Positions 7,044 through 15,270 of a stretch of DNA of 25,706 bases are shown in pieces (position 1 is the stretch's first letter; each line of letters opens with the position of its first letter). This DNA comes from a virus, in IMG/VR virus record IMGVR_UViG_3300042542_001416, positions 1 through 25,706 of that record. One strand, 5' to 3'. Both the position numbers and the translations under genes were made by a program. The notes beneath the pieces were generated by a model. It had not been told where the DNA came from. It did no database searches and was given only the letters and a program-made list of their open reading frames with translations.

Positions 7044-7207
7044 GAACCAAACTCTCCAACTATCAGCGCCGATGGGAGCGCTCCAAAGCGGATCAACAGC
7101 GCCGTGCCGCGCGCATTGTTCGCCGATGGAACGAGCATCGCTGCCGGTGGGCGGATCGTCCAGCGTGGCTGAAGGAAAGGCTTAAACGGAGCCGAAGAAG
7201 GAAATAG
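7040..7207 (+). CDS. Small, very basic orphan protein, 55 aa
   Basis: A GTG at 7040 overlaps the previous stop (GTGA) and opens 55 codons. The product is rich in arginine and tryptophan (RRWNEHRCRWADRP, then WLKERLKRSRRRK at the C terminus), so it probably binds nucleic acid. It is the last gene before the control region. No family is recognised, and the short length keeps confidence moderate. Confidence 0.5.
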   Translation: MRTKLSNYQRRWERSKADQQRRAARIVRRWNEHRCRWADRPAWLKERLKRSRRRK

Positions 7208-7233
7208 GGGAGGAAGACCATTCAATTCAACTA

Positions 7234-7263
7234 TTGACATTCGGAAACCGATAGCCTTATCAT
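7234..7263 (+). promoter_or_regulatory. Sigma70-type promoter, candidate late promoter (pR'-like)
   Basis: A perfect -35 box TTGACA (7234-7239) and a -10 box TATCAT (7258-7263, five of six consensus bases) are separated by 18 bp. This is the best promoter match I noticed in the window. It faces the lysis and head genes. Confidence 0.7.
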
Positions 7264-7293
7264 CCCTCCCGACGAGTTGCGCCCAGAGAAAAC

Positions 7294-7336
7294 GAAGCCC
7301 TGCCACCGAATAGACGGTCGCGGGGCTTCTTGCTTT
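7294..7336 (+). terminator. Terminator-like hairpin shortly after the promoter
   Basis: GAAGCCC (7294-7300) pairs with GGGCTTC (7323-7329). The inner part extends the stem through GC..ACC and GGT..GC with one mismatch. The hairpin is followed by TTGCTTT, an imperfect T tract. It lies about 25 bases after the expected transcription start. Confidence 0.55.
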
Positions 7337-7588
7337 ACGTCCGCGCCGGACGAGGCCGCAAGTAGGGCAGGCGACGAAGGGCCGGTGAATACGAATCCGG
7401 CGGAGTGGGCAAATCAGGGTGTAGGTGCTGCCGGACCCGCGGGCGGTATATCGAACCCGAATACACAGAAGGTTACGCTAAGTATCGCCAGCCGGCCCTG
7501 ACTGCAAACAGGGGCTTTGAACACGGCGCCGGACGCTGCAACCGGCAAGTCTCCTCCTCCAGCGCTCAACACCACGGCGCTGGCTTCT

Positions 7589-7615
7589 GCCCGCTTCGGC
7601 GGGCTTTTTCTTTTT
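7589..7615 (+). terminator. Strong Rho-independent terminator with TTCG loop
   Basis: GCCCGC (7589-7594) pairs perfectly with GCGGGC (7599-7604) around a TTCG tetraloop, and is followed by TTTTTCTTTTT. It stands just before the lysis-side genes, so read-through must be allowed for late expression, as with lambda Q. Confidence 0.85.
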
Positions 7616-7627
7616 GAAGGATTCGAC

Positions 7628-7873
7628 ATGCACTACCGAAACGGCCGCGAGGCCAAGAACGGCGATGTGGTTGTGCAGCTTGGCATGGACGGCAAGATCA
7701 CCGCGCTAGGTGTGCTGCACGGTGCGACGCCGGGCAACGATTACTGCAATGGCTTCGTCGCTGCGGGGTATTTCCCCGGCGTGATGGCCTGCATGTGCGA
7801 CTGCCTGCACGTCGATGATGTGACCGCACTGCTGGCTGAAAAGGGTCTCGACAAGCGCCCGGCCGGGATGTAA
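7628..7873 (+). CDS. Small conserved phage protein, 81 aa
   Basis: ATG 7628 has GAAGGA at 7615-7620. The 81-residue protein begins HYRNGREAKNGDVVVQLG, a short beta-rich pattern, and contains GATPGNDYCNGFVAAG and a cysteine pair (MACMCDC). I recall small proteins with a similar start beside phage lysis genes, but no function is known. It is the first gene after the strong terminator and is followed 14 bp later by the DUF5675 gene. Confidence 0.65.
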   Translation: MHYRNGREAKNGDVVVQLGMDGKITALGVLHGATPGNDYCNGFVAAGYFPGVMACMCDCLHVDDVTALLAEKGLDKRPAGM

Positions 7874-7887
7874 CAGGGAGATTCCAG

Positions 7888-8286
7888 GTGCTTCCGCTGA
7901 TCACAGTCAAGCGCGTGGCCAAGCTCGACGAGGGCGTGTTCGGGGTGCTGTTGCACCTTGGTGTGCCGTTCGCCGTGACGCTGGAGCGCAGCTTTGGCCT
8001 GGAGCCGATCATTCCTGCGGGCACCTATGACTGCCAGGCCCGGCGCTACAACCGCGGCGGCTACGACACCTTCGAGATTACCAGCGTCGCTGGCCACAGC
8101 CTGTTGCTGTTCCACAAGGCCAATTGGGAAACGGACCTCGAGGGCTGCGTCGGCGTCGGCGAGTCCTTCGCGGTGCTCGCCGGCAAATTGGCAATCGCGC
8201 AGTCCGGCGACGGCTTTGCCGAGTTCATGCGCAAGGTCGGGCACCTTCCCAACTTCCCGGCCACTTTCGAGGATTGCTGCTCATGA
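7888..8286 (+). CDS. DUF5675 family protein, possible cell-wall-acting lysis protein
   Basis: This 132-residue protein starts at GTG 7888 after AGGGAG (7875-7880). The pattern fits DUF5675: a TLERSFG segment near residue 32, then IIPAGTYDCQARRY, then LLLFHKANWETDLEGCVGVG (about 72-91), and a C-terminal helix with FAEFM. The family is found in phages and prophages and includes invariant H, N and C positions compatible with a small hydrolase, but its reaction is not established to my knowledge. Because it sits directly before the holin and there is no ordinary lysozyme in the window, it may supply the endolysin role. That is an inference. Confidence 0.75.
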   Translation: MLPLITVKRVAKLDEGVFGVLLHLGVPFAVTLERSFGLEPIIPAGTYDCQARRYNRGGYDTFEITSVAGHSLLLFHKANWETDLEGCVGVGESFAVLAGKLAIAQSGDGFAEFMRKVGHLPNFPATFEDCCS

Positions 8287-8819
8287 AATGGTCTGACGTA
8301 GGCGAATGGCTGAAGGAGAACGCCGGCCCAGGCGCCGCACTGGTCGGCTCCCTGCTGACCGGGAACATTCACGGCGCTGTAGCGGCCGGAGTGGCGCTGG
8401 TCAGTTCGGCCACCGGCACAACCAACCCCGCCGCGGCGCTTGCCAACCTCCAGCAGGATCCCGCCACCCTGTTGCGCCTGCGCGAACTGGCCGTACAGGA
8501 AGAGGTGAGCATTCGCGACCATGTGCGCGCCCTGGAGGAACTGCGCCTCAACGACGAGCAGGCGGCGCACCGTGAGCAGCAGCTGACTATTCGCAGCGGC
8601 GACAACGCGGAAGATGAATATGTGCGACACACCCGCCCGATGATGGCCAGGCACTCGTGGTACGCCACGATGGGCTATGTGATTGTGTTCGAGGCGCTCA
8701 AGGTATTCGGGATAGTCAAGACGGGTGCCGTTCTTGAACTCGCCATGTTGCTGGTGGCGCCGGCCGGTGCCTACATCGGGTTTCGCACCTGGGATAAGAC
8801 CAAGGTGATGAAAAAATGA
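8283..8819 (+). CDS. 3TM-type phage holin
   Basis: This protein has 178 residues, with its start ATGA-overlapping the DUF5675 gene. It fits the Holin_3TM type: a weakly hydrophobic glycine/alanine-rich N-terminal segment (about 16-43), a charged helical middle (LLRLRELAVQEEV, then REQQLTIRSGD), and two clear membrane segments near the end (about 122-145, WYATMGYVIVFEALKVFGIV, and 149-168, LAMLLVAPAGAYIGF). Holins open the inner membrane at the timed end of infection. The position between DUF5675 and another membrane-anchored protein supports a lysis cassette. An upstream ATG at 8124 is out of context. Confidence 0.82.
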   Translation: MKWSDVGEWLKENAGPGAALVGSLLTGNIHGAVAAGVALVSSATGTTNPAAALANLQQDPATLLRLRELAVQEEVSIRDHVRALEELRLNDEQAAHREQQLTIRSGDNAEDEYVRHTRPMMARHSWYATMGYVIVFEALKVFGIVKTGAVLELAMLLVAPAGAYIGFRTWDKTKVMKK

Positions 8820-9187
8820 GCTTCGACGTCGCCGCTGAACTGAAGTCCAAGATCGCCAAGGAAAACGACGAGGACCGGCGCACGACGCTGATGCTACTGC
8901 TTGGCGTTTTCGAGGCCAACATGATCGGGATCGACAAGATCAGCAAGAAGATCGATGCGCTACTGACGGACGAACAGAGCTTGCGTCAGGCGGTGCTCAA
9001 TGGCCATGAGGGCGTTCATCATGGGCACCATGAATGGATCGCTAAAAAGATAGAGCGGGAAGCTGAGGCGGCTATCGATGCCAAGGCAGACAAGCGCGCG
9101 GCGCGCGACGCGCTGATCCGTCAGGCAGTGACCATCGCTGTCGGTGTTCTGGCCGGCGCCACTGGCGTGCTGTGGGTGGTTCGGTGA
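8816..9187 (+). CDS. Coiled-coil protein with C-terminal membrane anchor, lysis-associated
   Basis: This 123-residue protein has an ATGA-overlapping start. Residues 1-95 are charged and helical, with a coiled-coil look (ISKKIDALLTDEQSLRQAV). A histidine cluster, HEGVHHGHHEW, lies near residue 64. A single hydrophobic segment ends the protein (about 102-122, VTIAVGVLAGATGVLWVV). The layout (coiled coil, then C-terminal membrane helix) recalls XhlA-like holin partners more than spanins, whose anchor is N-terminal. Its role in lysis is inferred from position. Confidence 0.65.
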   Translation: MSFDVAAELKSKIAKENDEDRRTTLMLLLGVFEANMIGIDKISKKIDALLTDEQSLRQAVLNGHEGVHHGHHEWIAKKIEREAEAAIDAKADKRAARDALIRQAVTIAVGVLAGATGVLWVVR

Positions 9188-9804
9188 GTGCCATCACCAA
9201 GGGCCGCCCGCATTTCAGAGGCGGGACATCCATGCCGGTGCGCGAGCAGTTGTTTGCCGAGGCGTACCTGGCCAATGGCGGCGTCGGCAAAGCTGCGGCG
9301 ATTGCTGCCGGCTACGCCGAATCCAATGCGTCCGCGCAGGCGGTGAAGATGTTGAATCGGCCGAGTGTGAAGTTGATGATCCGCGAGCGCCAGGATGCGC
9401 TGGCCAAGACGCATCGCCTGACGACGGACTCGGTTATCGCCGAACTCTCCAAGATCGTGCATGCGGATCCACGGCGTGCTTTCGACGACAACGGCGCGCT
9501 TCTACAGGTCAAGGATTGGCCCGACGACCTGGCTGGCGCGATTGCCTCTGTCGAGGTCGAGGAACTATTCACTGGCGCCGGCAAGGATCGGACTTGGATC
9601 GGCTACACCAAAAAGGTCAAGTTCTGGGACAAGAACAGCGCGATCGACAAGGCCATGAAGCATCTTGGGCTGTTCGCCGAGGACAACAAACAGCGCCTTG
9701 GCGCCCTGTCGGATCTGCCGCGCGAGGTCTTGCAGTTGATCGTCGCCAAGTTGCAGCAGCAGACGGGCGGCAAGGTCATCGATGGACAATACACCCGGGC
9801 TTGA
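9184..9804 (+). CDS. Terminase small subunit
   Basis: This 206-residue protein from GTG 9184 (GTGA overlap) matches the Terminase_2 type small subunit, which recognises phage DNA and recruits the large subunit. The DNA-binding part is at the N terminus: REQLFAEAYLANGGVGKAAA, then IAAGYAESNASAQAVKMLNR, a helix-turn-helix. The oligomerisation part follows, with TTDSVIAELSKIVHADPRRAF, and then a beta-rich region and KAMKHLGLFAE. It overlaps the large-subunit gene by 23 bp. A start at ATG 9232 is possible and would drop 16 residues. Confidence 0.88.
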   Translation: MSAITKGRPHFRGGTSMPVREQLFAEAYLANGGVGKAAAIAAGYAESNASAQAVKMLNRPSVKLMIRERQDALAKTHRLTTDSVIAELSKIVHADPRRAFDDNGALLQVKDWPDDLAGAIASVEVEELFTGAGKDRTWIGYTKKVKFWDKNSAIDKAMKHLGLFAEDNKQRLGALSDLPREVLQLIVAKLQQQTGGKVIDGQYTRA

Positions 9805-11257
9805 ATGGATAGACGCGCTTCCAGAAGACGCCAAGGCGGCGCTCCTGATCGAAGCCATCGCTGAACTATCCCGCGACAAGCTCAAGGATTACCGGCCGTA
9901 CCCGAAGCAGAGTGAGTTTCACCGGCTGGGCAAGACCATGCGCGAGCGGCTGTTGCGCGCCGGGAATCAGAACGGAAAGACTTACTGCGTCGCGGCGGAA
10001 GCGGCGTTTCACCTGACCGGAGAGTACCCCGACGATTGGGAAGGCCGGCGCTGGACGCGGCCTGTTGTGGTCTGGGCATCCGGCGAAACCGCCGAGACGA
10101 CGCGGGATAACCCGCAGCGCGCACTGATCGGCATAGTGGGCGAGGTCGGCACTGGCGCTGTCCCGGCGCGCTGCATCGGCGATACGGGCCTGGCTACCGG
10201 CGTGGCCGATCTGTTCGACTATGTGCGCGTCAAGCACTACACGAACGGCAAATTCGACGGTTGGTCGCTGCTGCGCTTCAAGTATTACGCGCAGGGCAAG
10301 AAGAAGTGGATGGGCCCGCCGGTTGATTTCGTCTGGTTCGACGAGGAACCGCCGGAAGACATCTACGACGAAGGCCTGGCGCGGACCATTGCGACGGGCG
10401 GCATGGCGGCACTGAGCTTCACGCCGCTGCAGGGCATGTCCGAGGTCGTGCGCAGGTTCATGACCAACCCGACGCCTGACCGCGCCGACACGAACATGAC
10501 GATCCACGATGCCGCGCACATTCCGCTGTCCGAGCGGGAGCGGATCATCGCCAGTTTCCCGGCGCATGAACGCGATGCACGGTCGAAAGGTGTTCCAACG
10601 CTGGGCTCGGGCCGGATATTCCCGGTCGACGAAGAGTTGATCAAGGTCGCGCCGTTCAAGATTCCGGATTACTGGCCGCGGCTGTGCGCGGTCGATTTCG
10701 GGTATGACCACCCATTTGCGGCGGTCTGGCTGGCGTTCGATCCCGATGCCGGCATTTGCTATGTCTTTGACTGCTACAAGATCAGGGAATCAACGCCGGC
10801 GACGCACGTCGATGCGATGAAGCCGCGCTGTGGATCCGGAGAAAAGCCGTGGATGCCGGTTGCCTGGCCACATGACGGCCACCAGCACGACAAGGGCAGC
10901 GGCATCATCCTGCAGCGCCAGTACGGCGAGCGCGGCCTAAACATGCTGCCGCAGCACGCACAGCACGCGCCGGAGGGCACGCCGGACGAGACCAAGGCGA
11001 TCCGGCAATCCGTCGAGGCCGGAGTGCTCGGGATGCTCGACGACATGCAGGGTGGGCGCTTCAAGGTGTTTGCGCACCTGTCGGACTGGTTCGACGAGCT
11101 CCGGCTGTATCACCGCAAGGACGGAAAGATCGTGGCCGAGTACGACGACGTGCTCTCGGCAACGCGCTACGGCTGGATGTCCAAGGATTACGCAGAGGTC
11201 GCGCCGGTGGAAGAGCGCGCGGCCAAGCCACGAACCTACAACTGGAAACTCATGTAA
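9782..11257 (+). CDS. Terminase large subunit (packaging ATPase and nuclease)
   Basis: This protein has 491 residues. The ATPase half has a Walker A loop GNQNGKT at 61-67 and a Walker B DFVWFDEE at 182-189. The nuclease half has the RNase H-like acidic residues: VDFGYDHPFA with D305 and D309, the WPHDGHQHDKGSG segment at about 360, and DDVLSATRYG with D455 and D456. This is the Terminase_6 type arrangement. The protein docks on the portal, pumps DNA into the head and cuts it. Its stop at 11255-11257 is followed at once by the portal start. Length and motif order are normal for the family. Confidence 0.93.
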   Translation: MDNTPGLEWIDALPEDAKAALLIEAIAELSRDKLKDYRPYPKQSEFHRLGKTMRERLLRAGNQNGKTYCVAAEAAFHLTGEYPDDWEGRRWTRPVVVWASGETAETTRDNPQRALIGIVGEVGTGAVPARCIGDTGLATGVADLFDYVRVKHYTNGKFDGWSLLRFKYYAQGKKKWMGPPVDFVWFDEEPPEDIYDEGLARTIATGGMAALSFTPLQGMSEVVRRFMTNPTPDRADTNMTIHDAAHIPLSERERIIASFPAHERDARSKGVPTLGSGRIFPVDEELIKVAPFKIPDYWPRLCAVDFGYDHPFAAVWLAFDPDAGICYVFDCYKIRESTPATHVDAMKPRCGSGEKPWMPVAWPHDGHQHDKGSGIILQRQYGERGLNMLPQHAQHAPEGTPDETKAIRQSVEAGVLGMLDDMQGGRFKVFAHLSDWFDELRLYHRKDGKIVAEYDDVLSATRYGWMSKDYAEVAPVEERAAKPRTYNWKLM

Positions 11258-13351
11258 ATGGGCGATATGAGCGAATCGGCATTGATCGAAGGCGGACGCA
11301 TCGTTTCAGCGTCATCGCCTGCCGCCGCCGTTACCGAAGTCACGTCCACCGAGTTCGCCAACATCCTGCTGGAGATACAGGAACAGCCGGCATGGCGCCG
11401 GCAGGCCGACATCGAGGCCGACTACTACGACGGCAACCAGCTGGACTCCGACACGCTGCAGGCGATGAAGGATCTGGGCATGGCGCCCATCATCGAGAAC
11501 CTGATGGCGCCGACGATCGACGCCGTGCTCGGGCTCGAAGCCAAGACGCGGCTGGACTGGAAGGTAGCGGCCAATGCCGGCGAGGACTTCGCCGAGGTCG
11601 CCGAGGCCATGAACTACCGCATGAAGCAGGCCGAGCAGGAATCCACGGCCGATCGTTCCTGTTCCGACGCCTTCGCCGCCCAAGTCAAGGCCGGTTTGGG
11701 GTGGGTGGAAGTGGCGCGGGAACATAACCCGTTCCGCTATCCTTATCGCGTCGAGTTCGTTCATCGCAATGAAGTGTTCTGGGACATGCGCGGCAAGCGT
11801 GCCGACACGACTGATTGGCGCTACCTGGTGCGCAAGCGCTGGCACGATACCGATGTGCTGGCAAAGGTGTTCCCGGACAAGGCCGAGATCATTGACACGT
11901 CTGGCCGTGGCTGGTCAGGATTTGATCCGACGATGCTGATCGAGGGCGGGCGCAGCACCGGCCTGGCTATGGACTACGGCCGCGAGCGCAGCTGGACCAT
12001 CGAAGAACAGGAGTGGCGAGATACCTACCGTAGTCGCCTGTGCCTGTCTGAAGTCTGGTATCGGCGCTGGGTGCGGACGCACGTCATGAAGACTCCCGAC
12101 GGCCGCGTGATCGAGTTCGATCGCAAGAACCGCGAGCACGTCGAGGCCGTGGCCTACAACCTCGTGAACGTGCAATCAGCGCTGGTGACCAAGGTCAGGC
12201 TGGCGTGGTTCATCGGTCCGCACAAGTTGGCCGACATGGCGACGCCCTACAAGCACGACAGGTTCCCGTATGTGCCGTTCTTCGGCAAGCGCGAGGACAT
12301 GACCGGCGTGCCGTATGGTCTGGGGCGCCCGATGAAGCCGCTGCAGGACGAGATCAACGCCCGCACCACCAAGCAGGTATGGCTGCTGGCGGCCAAGCGC
12401 ATCACGATGACCGAGGGTGTGACGAAGGACTCGCCAGAAACGGTCAGGCGCGAGGCGGCGCGACCGGATGCGATGCACGTCCTCAACGCCAAGGAAATGC
12501 AGAAACCCGGCGCCATATTCAAGGTCGAGACTGACTTTCAACTCAACAACCAGCAGTACCAGTCCCTGCAGGACAAGCGCCAGTCACTGAAGAATGTTGC
12601 TGGCGTCTATGCCTCGTTCGAAGGCAACGCCAAGGGCAACATTTCAGGGATTGCCGCCAATACGCTGGTTGAGCAATCAACGCAGACGCTGGCCGAGATA
12701 TTCGACAACTACCAGTTCGCGCGCCGGCAGGTCGGCGACCTCCTGCTGTCGCTGATCATTGAAGACATCGGCGACCGCGAGCAGGAAGTCAGCATCGACA
12801 ACGAGATCAACGGCACCAAGACCGTGAGGCTCAACGTGCCGGGCGAGAACGGCATGCTCACCAACGACGTGCAGCGCGCGCGCCTGAAGGCGGCGCTTTC
12901 GGATGTTCCCAGCACATCGAGCTACCGCAACCAGCGCCTGATGGCCCTGACCGAGATCACCAAGAGCCTGCCGCCGCAGTATCAGGGGCTGGTGCTCGAC
13001 TTTGTGATGGCTGCCACCGATCTGCCGGAGCGCGCCGAGATCGTCAAGCGGATCCGCAAGGCCCTGCAGTTGGGCGATGCCGAGCCACCGAAGACCGAAG
13101 AAGAAGCTGCGGCACTGGCAGCGGCGCAGACCCAGCAGGAAGAAGTTGAGGCCATGCAAAGGCGCGCGGCCGATCTGGACTTGGCCGAGAAGGAGGCCAA
13201 GGTCGGCAAGACCAATGCCGAAGCCGCCCGGGCTCAGGCGCAGGCCGATTCCGCGGCAGCCGGGCCGATCGATGCCGCCATGATCAAAGACCTCACCGAG
13301 CAGGTTGCCGCACTGACCGAGATCGTCGGAATCATCGGCGCCCGATTGTAA
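11258..13351 (+). CDS. P22-like portal protein
   Basis: This 697-residue protein starts directly after the terminase stop. Its size and features fit the P22 gp1-like portal family (PF16510; P22 gp1 is about 725 residues). These include an early RRQADIEADYYDGNQL segment, then PIIENLMAPTIDAVLGLEAK, then a middle with RPMKPLQDEINARTTKQVWL. The C terminus is a long alanine/glutamate-rich helical region (about 600-690), reminiscent of the helical barrel of P22 gp1. The portal ring holds the packaging motor and later the tail. The ATG at 11258 could be replaced by ATG 11267, three codons on. Confidence 0.9.
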   Translation: MGDMSESALIEGGRIVSASSPAAAVTEVTSTEFANILLEIQEQPAWRRQADIEADYYDGNQLDSDTLQAMKDLGMAPIIENLMAPTIDAVLGLEAKTRLDWKVAANAGEDFAEVAEAMNYRMKQAEQESTADRSCSDAFAAQVKAGLGWVEVAREHNPFRYPYRVEFVHRNEVFWDMRGKRADTTDWRYLVRKRWHDTDVLAKVFPDKAEIIDTSGRGWSGFDPTMLIEGGRSTGLAMDYGRERSWTIEEQEWRDTYRSRLCLSEVWYRRWVRTHVMKTPDGRVIEFDRKNREHVEAVAYNLVNVQSALVTKVRLAWFIGPHKLADMATPYKHDRFPYVPFFGKREDMTGVPYGLGRPMKPLQDEINARTTKQVWLLAAKRITMTEGVTKDSPETVRREAARPDAMHVLNAKEMQKPGAIFKVETDFQLNNQQYQSLQDKRQSLKNVAGVYASFEGNAKGNISGIAANTLVEQSTQTLAEIFDNYQFARRQVGDLLLSLIIEDIGDREQEVSIDNEINGTKTVRLNVPGENGMLTNDVQRARLKAALSDVPSTSSYRNQRLMALTEITKSLPPQYQGLVLDFVMAATDLPERAEIVKRIRKALQLGDAEPPKTEEEAAALAAAQTQQEEVEAMQRRAADLDLAEKEAKVGKTNAEAARAQAQADSAAAGPIDAAMIKDLTEQVAALTEIVGIIGARL

Positions 13352-13372
13352 TAACGAGAAGGACGACATCAC

Positions 13373-13987
13373 ATGAACCCGAAGACCATCACTTGCACCC
13401 CGACCGCTGTCGATGCTGACGGGATCTGCGCATCGCAGTCGCCCGGCGCCGGCGCGATCACCATCAACGGCGCGCTGGCGGTGGGAGGGGCGGTTACGCT
13501 CGGCGCTGCCCAGTTACTGCGGTTGACGTCGGGCGGAGACGACTCCGGCATCACCTTCACTTTCAATGGACCGGACGCCGATGGGTATGCCATCAGCGAG
13601 ACCGTCGCCGGTACCAACGCCGGCAACTCGGACACGACCAAGCATTTCGCCGGGATCACCAGCATCACCAAGTCTGGCGCTACTGCCGGCACGATCATCG
13701 TCGGCAACCTGATCGAGTCGGTATCGCCGAAGCTGGCGCTGGATCACCAGAAACTGCCGTTCTCTGTGGGCATTGGCTGCGTCAAGACCGGAACTGTGAC
13801 GTTCGGCCTGCAGCACACCTACGACACAGGCGTGCAAAGCGACGGCACCTGGTTTGATCACGCCACCATCACCGGGAAAAGCGCGAACTTCGACGGCAGC
13901 ATCACCGCCCCGGTCGCCGCCTGCCGCCTGCGCCTGACGGCATCTACGTCGGGATCCGTCACCGCGTCTGTCATCCAGGCCGGCTAA
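13373..13987 (+). CDS. Beta-rich structural protein, probable head decoration protein
   Basis: This 204-residue protein follows GAGAAGGA (13358-13365). It is rich in G, T, S and A, with alternating hydrophobic residues typical of an all-beta virion protein (AITINGALAVGGAVTLGAAQ, then LRLTASTSGSVTAS at the end). Its position between portal and scaffold suggests a decoration, cement or minor head protein. I cannot name a family. The gene ends just before a strong hairpin terminator. Confidence 0.65.
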   Translation: MNPKTITCTPTAVDADGICASQSPGAGAITINGALAVGGAVTLGAAQLLRLTSGGDDSGITFTFNGPDADGYAISETVAGTNAGNSDTTKHFAGITSITKSGATAGTIIVGNLIESVSPKLALDHQKLPFSVGIGCVKTGTVTFGLQHTYDTGVQSDGTWFDHATITGKSANFDGSITAPVAACRLRLTASTSGSVTASVIQAG

Positions 13988-14030
13988 ACCAGTTTTCACG
14001 CACGGCCAGCGATAAGGCCACCAAGAGTAG

Positions 14031-14051
14031 GCCGCCTTCGGGCGGCTTTTT
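14031..14051 (+). terminator. Rho-independent terminator between decoration and scaffold genes
   Basis: GCCGCC (14031-14036) pairs with GGCGGC (14041-14046) around TTCG, followed by TTTTT and CATTT. It sits 44 bp after the upstream stop and 70 bp before the scaffold start. Confidence 0.85.
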
Positions 14052-14120
14052 CATTTCCAACATCCTCCTACGCAGCCCAGCGATACGGGCCGCGGCGAAT
14101 ACCCGCGACGGAGAACAGCG

Positions 14121-15206
14121 ATGCAAACCCAAGACGCAGCAACCGCAGCACCGGGCTCAACGAACTACGCGGCAAACCCGGAACTTCTGGCCAACATGAC
14201 CGACGATCAAATCGACGCGCTGGCCGGTAACACCGGAGATCCTGGCACCAAGACCACCGAGGGCGATACCGCGGGCGCTGCTGCGCCTGCCAGCGCAACG
14301 CCCGGCGCTGATGACAAGAAGGTCGAGGCAGCCAAGGAAGAACCCGCCGCAACCGGATCCGCCGCTCCCGCGGCAGAGCCGGAGAAAGTCGTTCAGACCA
14401 AGGACGGGCAACACGTTATCCCGTATTCCGTTCTGGAACGCGAGCGCGACCGCGCCTTGCGTGCGGAATCGACGGCGGCAGCCCTGGCCGAAGAGGTCAA
14501 GCAGCTGCAAGCCGGCAAGGCTCCCGCGGAAAGCGCTGCAATCGCGCTGTCCGAGGAAGACCTGATGCAACTCGATACTGATCTGCCTGGTGTGGCGAAA
14601 GCCATTCGCGCGCAGATGGCGATGATCGAGACGCTGACCGGCACCGTCAAGACGCTCCAGAAGGGTCAGGAAGTGACCGAAAGGTCGGCCGAGCAGGTAC
14701 GGATCGACGCCGAGGAAGCCGCAATCGCGGCCAACCCGACGCTGGTCGCACTGCGCGACGCCATGCAGGCCAACGATCCGAAGGCGCAAGCCCGATGGAA
14801 TCGCGTGGTCGACGCCTACTCAGCGCTGTGTGATGACCCCGAATTCGTCGGGGCCGACACCGCGGAACTGATCAACAAGGCAGCGGCCGGAACCATGGCG
14901 ATCTATGGCGACCTCCTGGCTGGGATAGCGACGAAACCCGCAGCTGCCGCACCCGCGGCGCCTGCTGCAACGGCTGCATCGCCGGCAACACCCGAAGCAT
15001 TGAAAGCCAAGGCCGAAGCGGCACTCGCCGCAGCGGATCAAGCCGGCGCCTCTGCGCCTCGTTCGTTGGGCGACATACCGGGCGGCTCTGCCCCCGCTGT
15101 CGATGAAGCGGCTGCGATTCTCAGCAAGGGACCGCAGGAGCTTCAGGCGTATTTCGACGCCATGACCCCCGACCAGATCGAGGCAAAGCTGAACCGACTC
15201 CGCTAG
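14121..15206 (+). CDS. Scaffolding protein
   Basis: This 361-residue protein has the composition of a capsid scaffold: rich in A, E, K and Q, with no cysteine in the parts inspected. Its N-terminal and C-terminal A/P/T-rich regions look disordered, and a long coiled-coil middle (about 100-200) includes LERERDRALRAESTAAALAE. It sits between portal and major capsid, as in P22 (gp8). Scaffolds direct coat assembly and then leave the head. The C-terminal end has a small basic helix (QIEAKLNRLR), suitable for coat binding. GGAGA at 14113 supports the start. Confidence 0.8.
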   Translation: MQTQDAATAAPGSTNYAANPELLANMTDDQIDALAGNTGDPGTKTTEGDTAGAAAPASATPGADDKKVEAAKEEPAATGSAAPAAEPEKVVQTKDGQHVIPYSVLERERDRALRAESTAAALAEEVKQLQAGKAPAESAAIALSEEDLMQLDTDLPGVAKAIRAQMAMIETLTGTVKTLQKGQEVTERSAEQVRIDAEEAAIAANPTLVALRDAMQANDPKAQARWNRVVDAYSALCDDPEFVGADTAELINKAAAGTMAIYGDLLAGIATKPAAAAPAAPAATAASPATPEALKAKAEAALAAADQAGASAPRSLGDIPGGSAPAVDEAAAILSKGPQELQAYFDAMTPDQIEAKLNRLR

Positions 15207-15230
15207 ACCCGGCCTTTCACCCCACTGAAG

Positions 15231-15252
15231 ACCCGCCCTGTGCGGGTTTTTT
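15231..15252 (+). terminator. Rho-independent terminator between scaffold and capsid genes
   Basis: ACCCGC (15231-15236) pairs with GCGGGT (15242-15247) around CCTGT, and is followed by TTTTT. It ends 18 bp before the major capsid start codon. Confidence 0.8.
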
Positions 15253-15270
15253 CATTCTAGGAGAAGGCAA

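Larger units (their letters stand above)
7208..7627 (+). other. Gene-poor control region before the lysis genes
   Basis: These 420 bases contain no convincing gene. Short open frames (7277-7501, 7405-7617) lack ribosome-binding sites and have no recognisable content. The region holds one promoter-like element (7234-7263), a hairpin 30 bp later (7294-7336) and a strong terminator (7589-7615). The remaining sequence (about 7340-7580) shows nothing else I can name; it has no cloverleaf, so no tRNA. Confidence 0.65.

Noticed and set aside
7380-7560. Possible tRNA near a TATCGAACCCGAATA stretch
   Set aside because: No acceptor stem or anticodon arm could be paired around it, and there is no proper T-loop consensus.
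7277-7617. Two short open frames in the control region (74 and 70 codons)
   Set aside because: They lack ribosome-binding sites, overlap the terminator structures, and contain no recognisable pattern.
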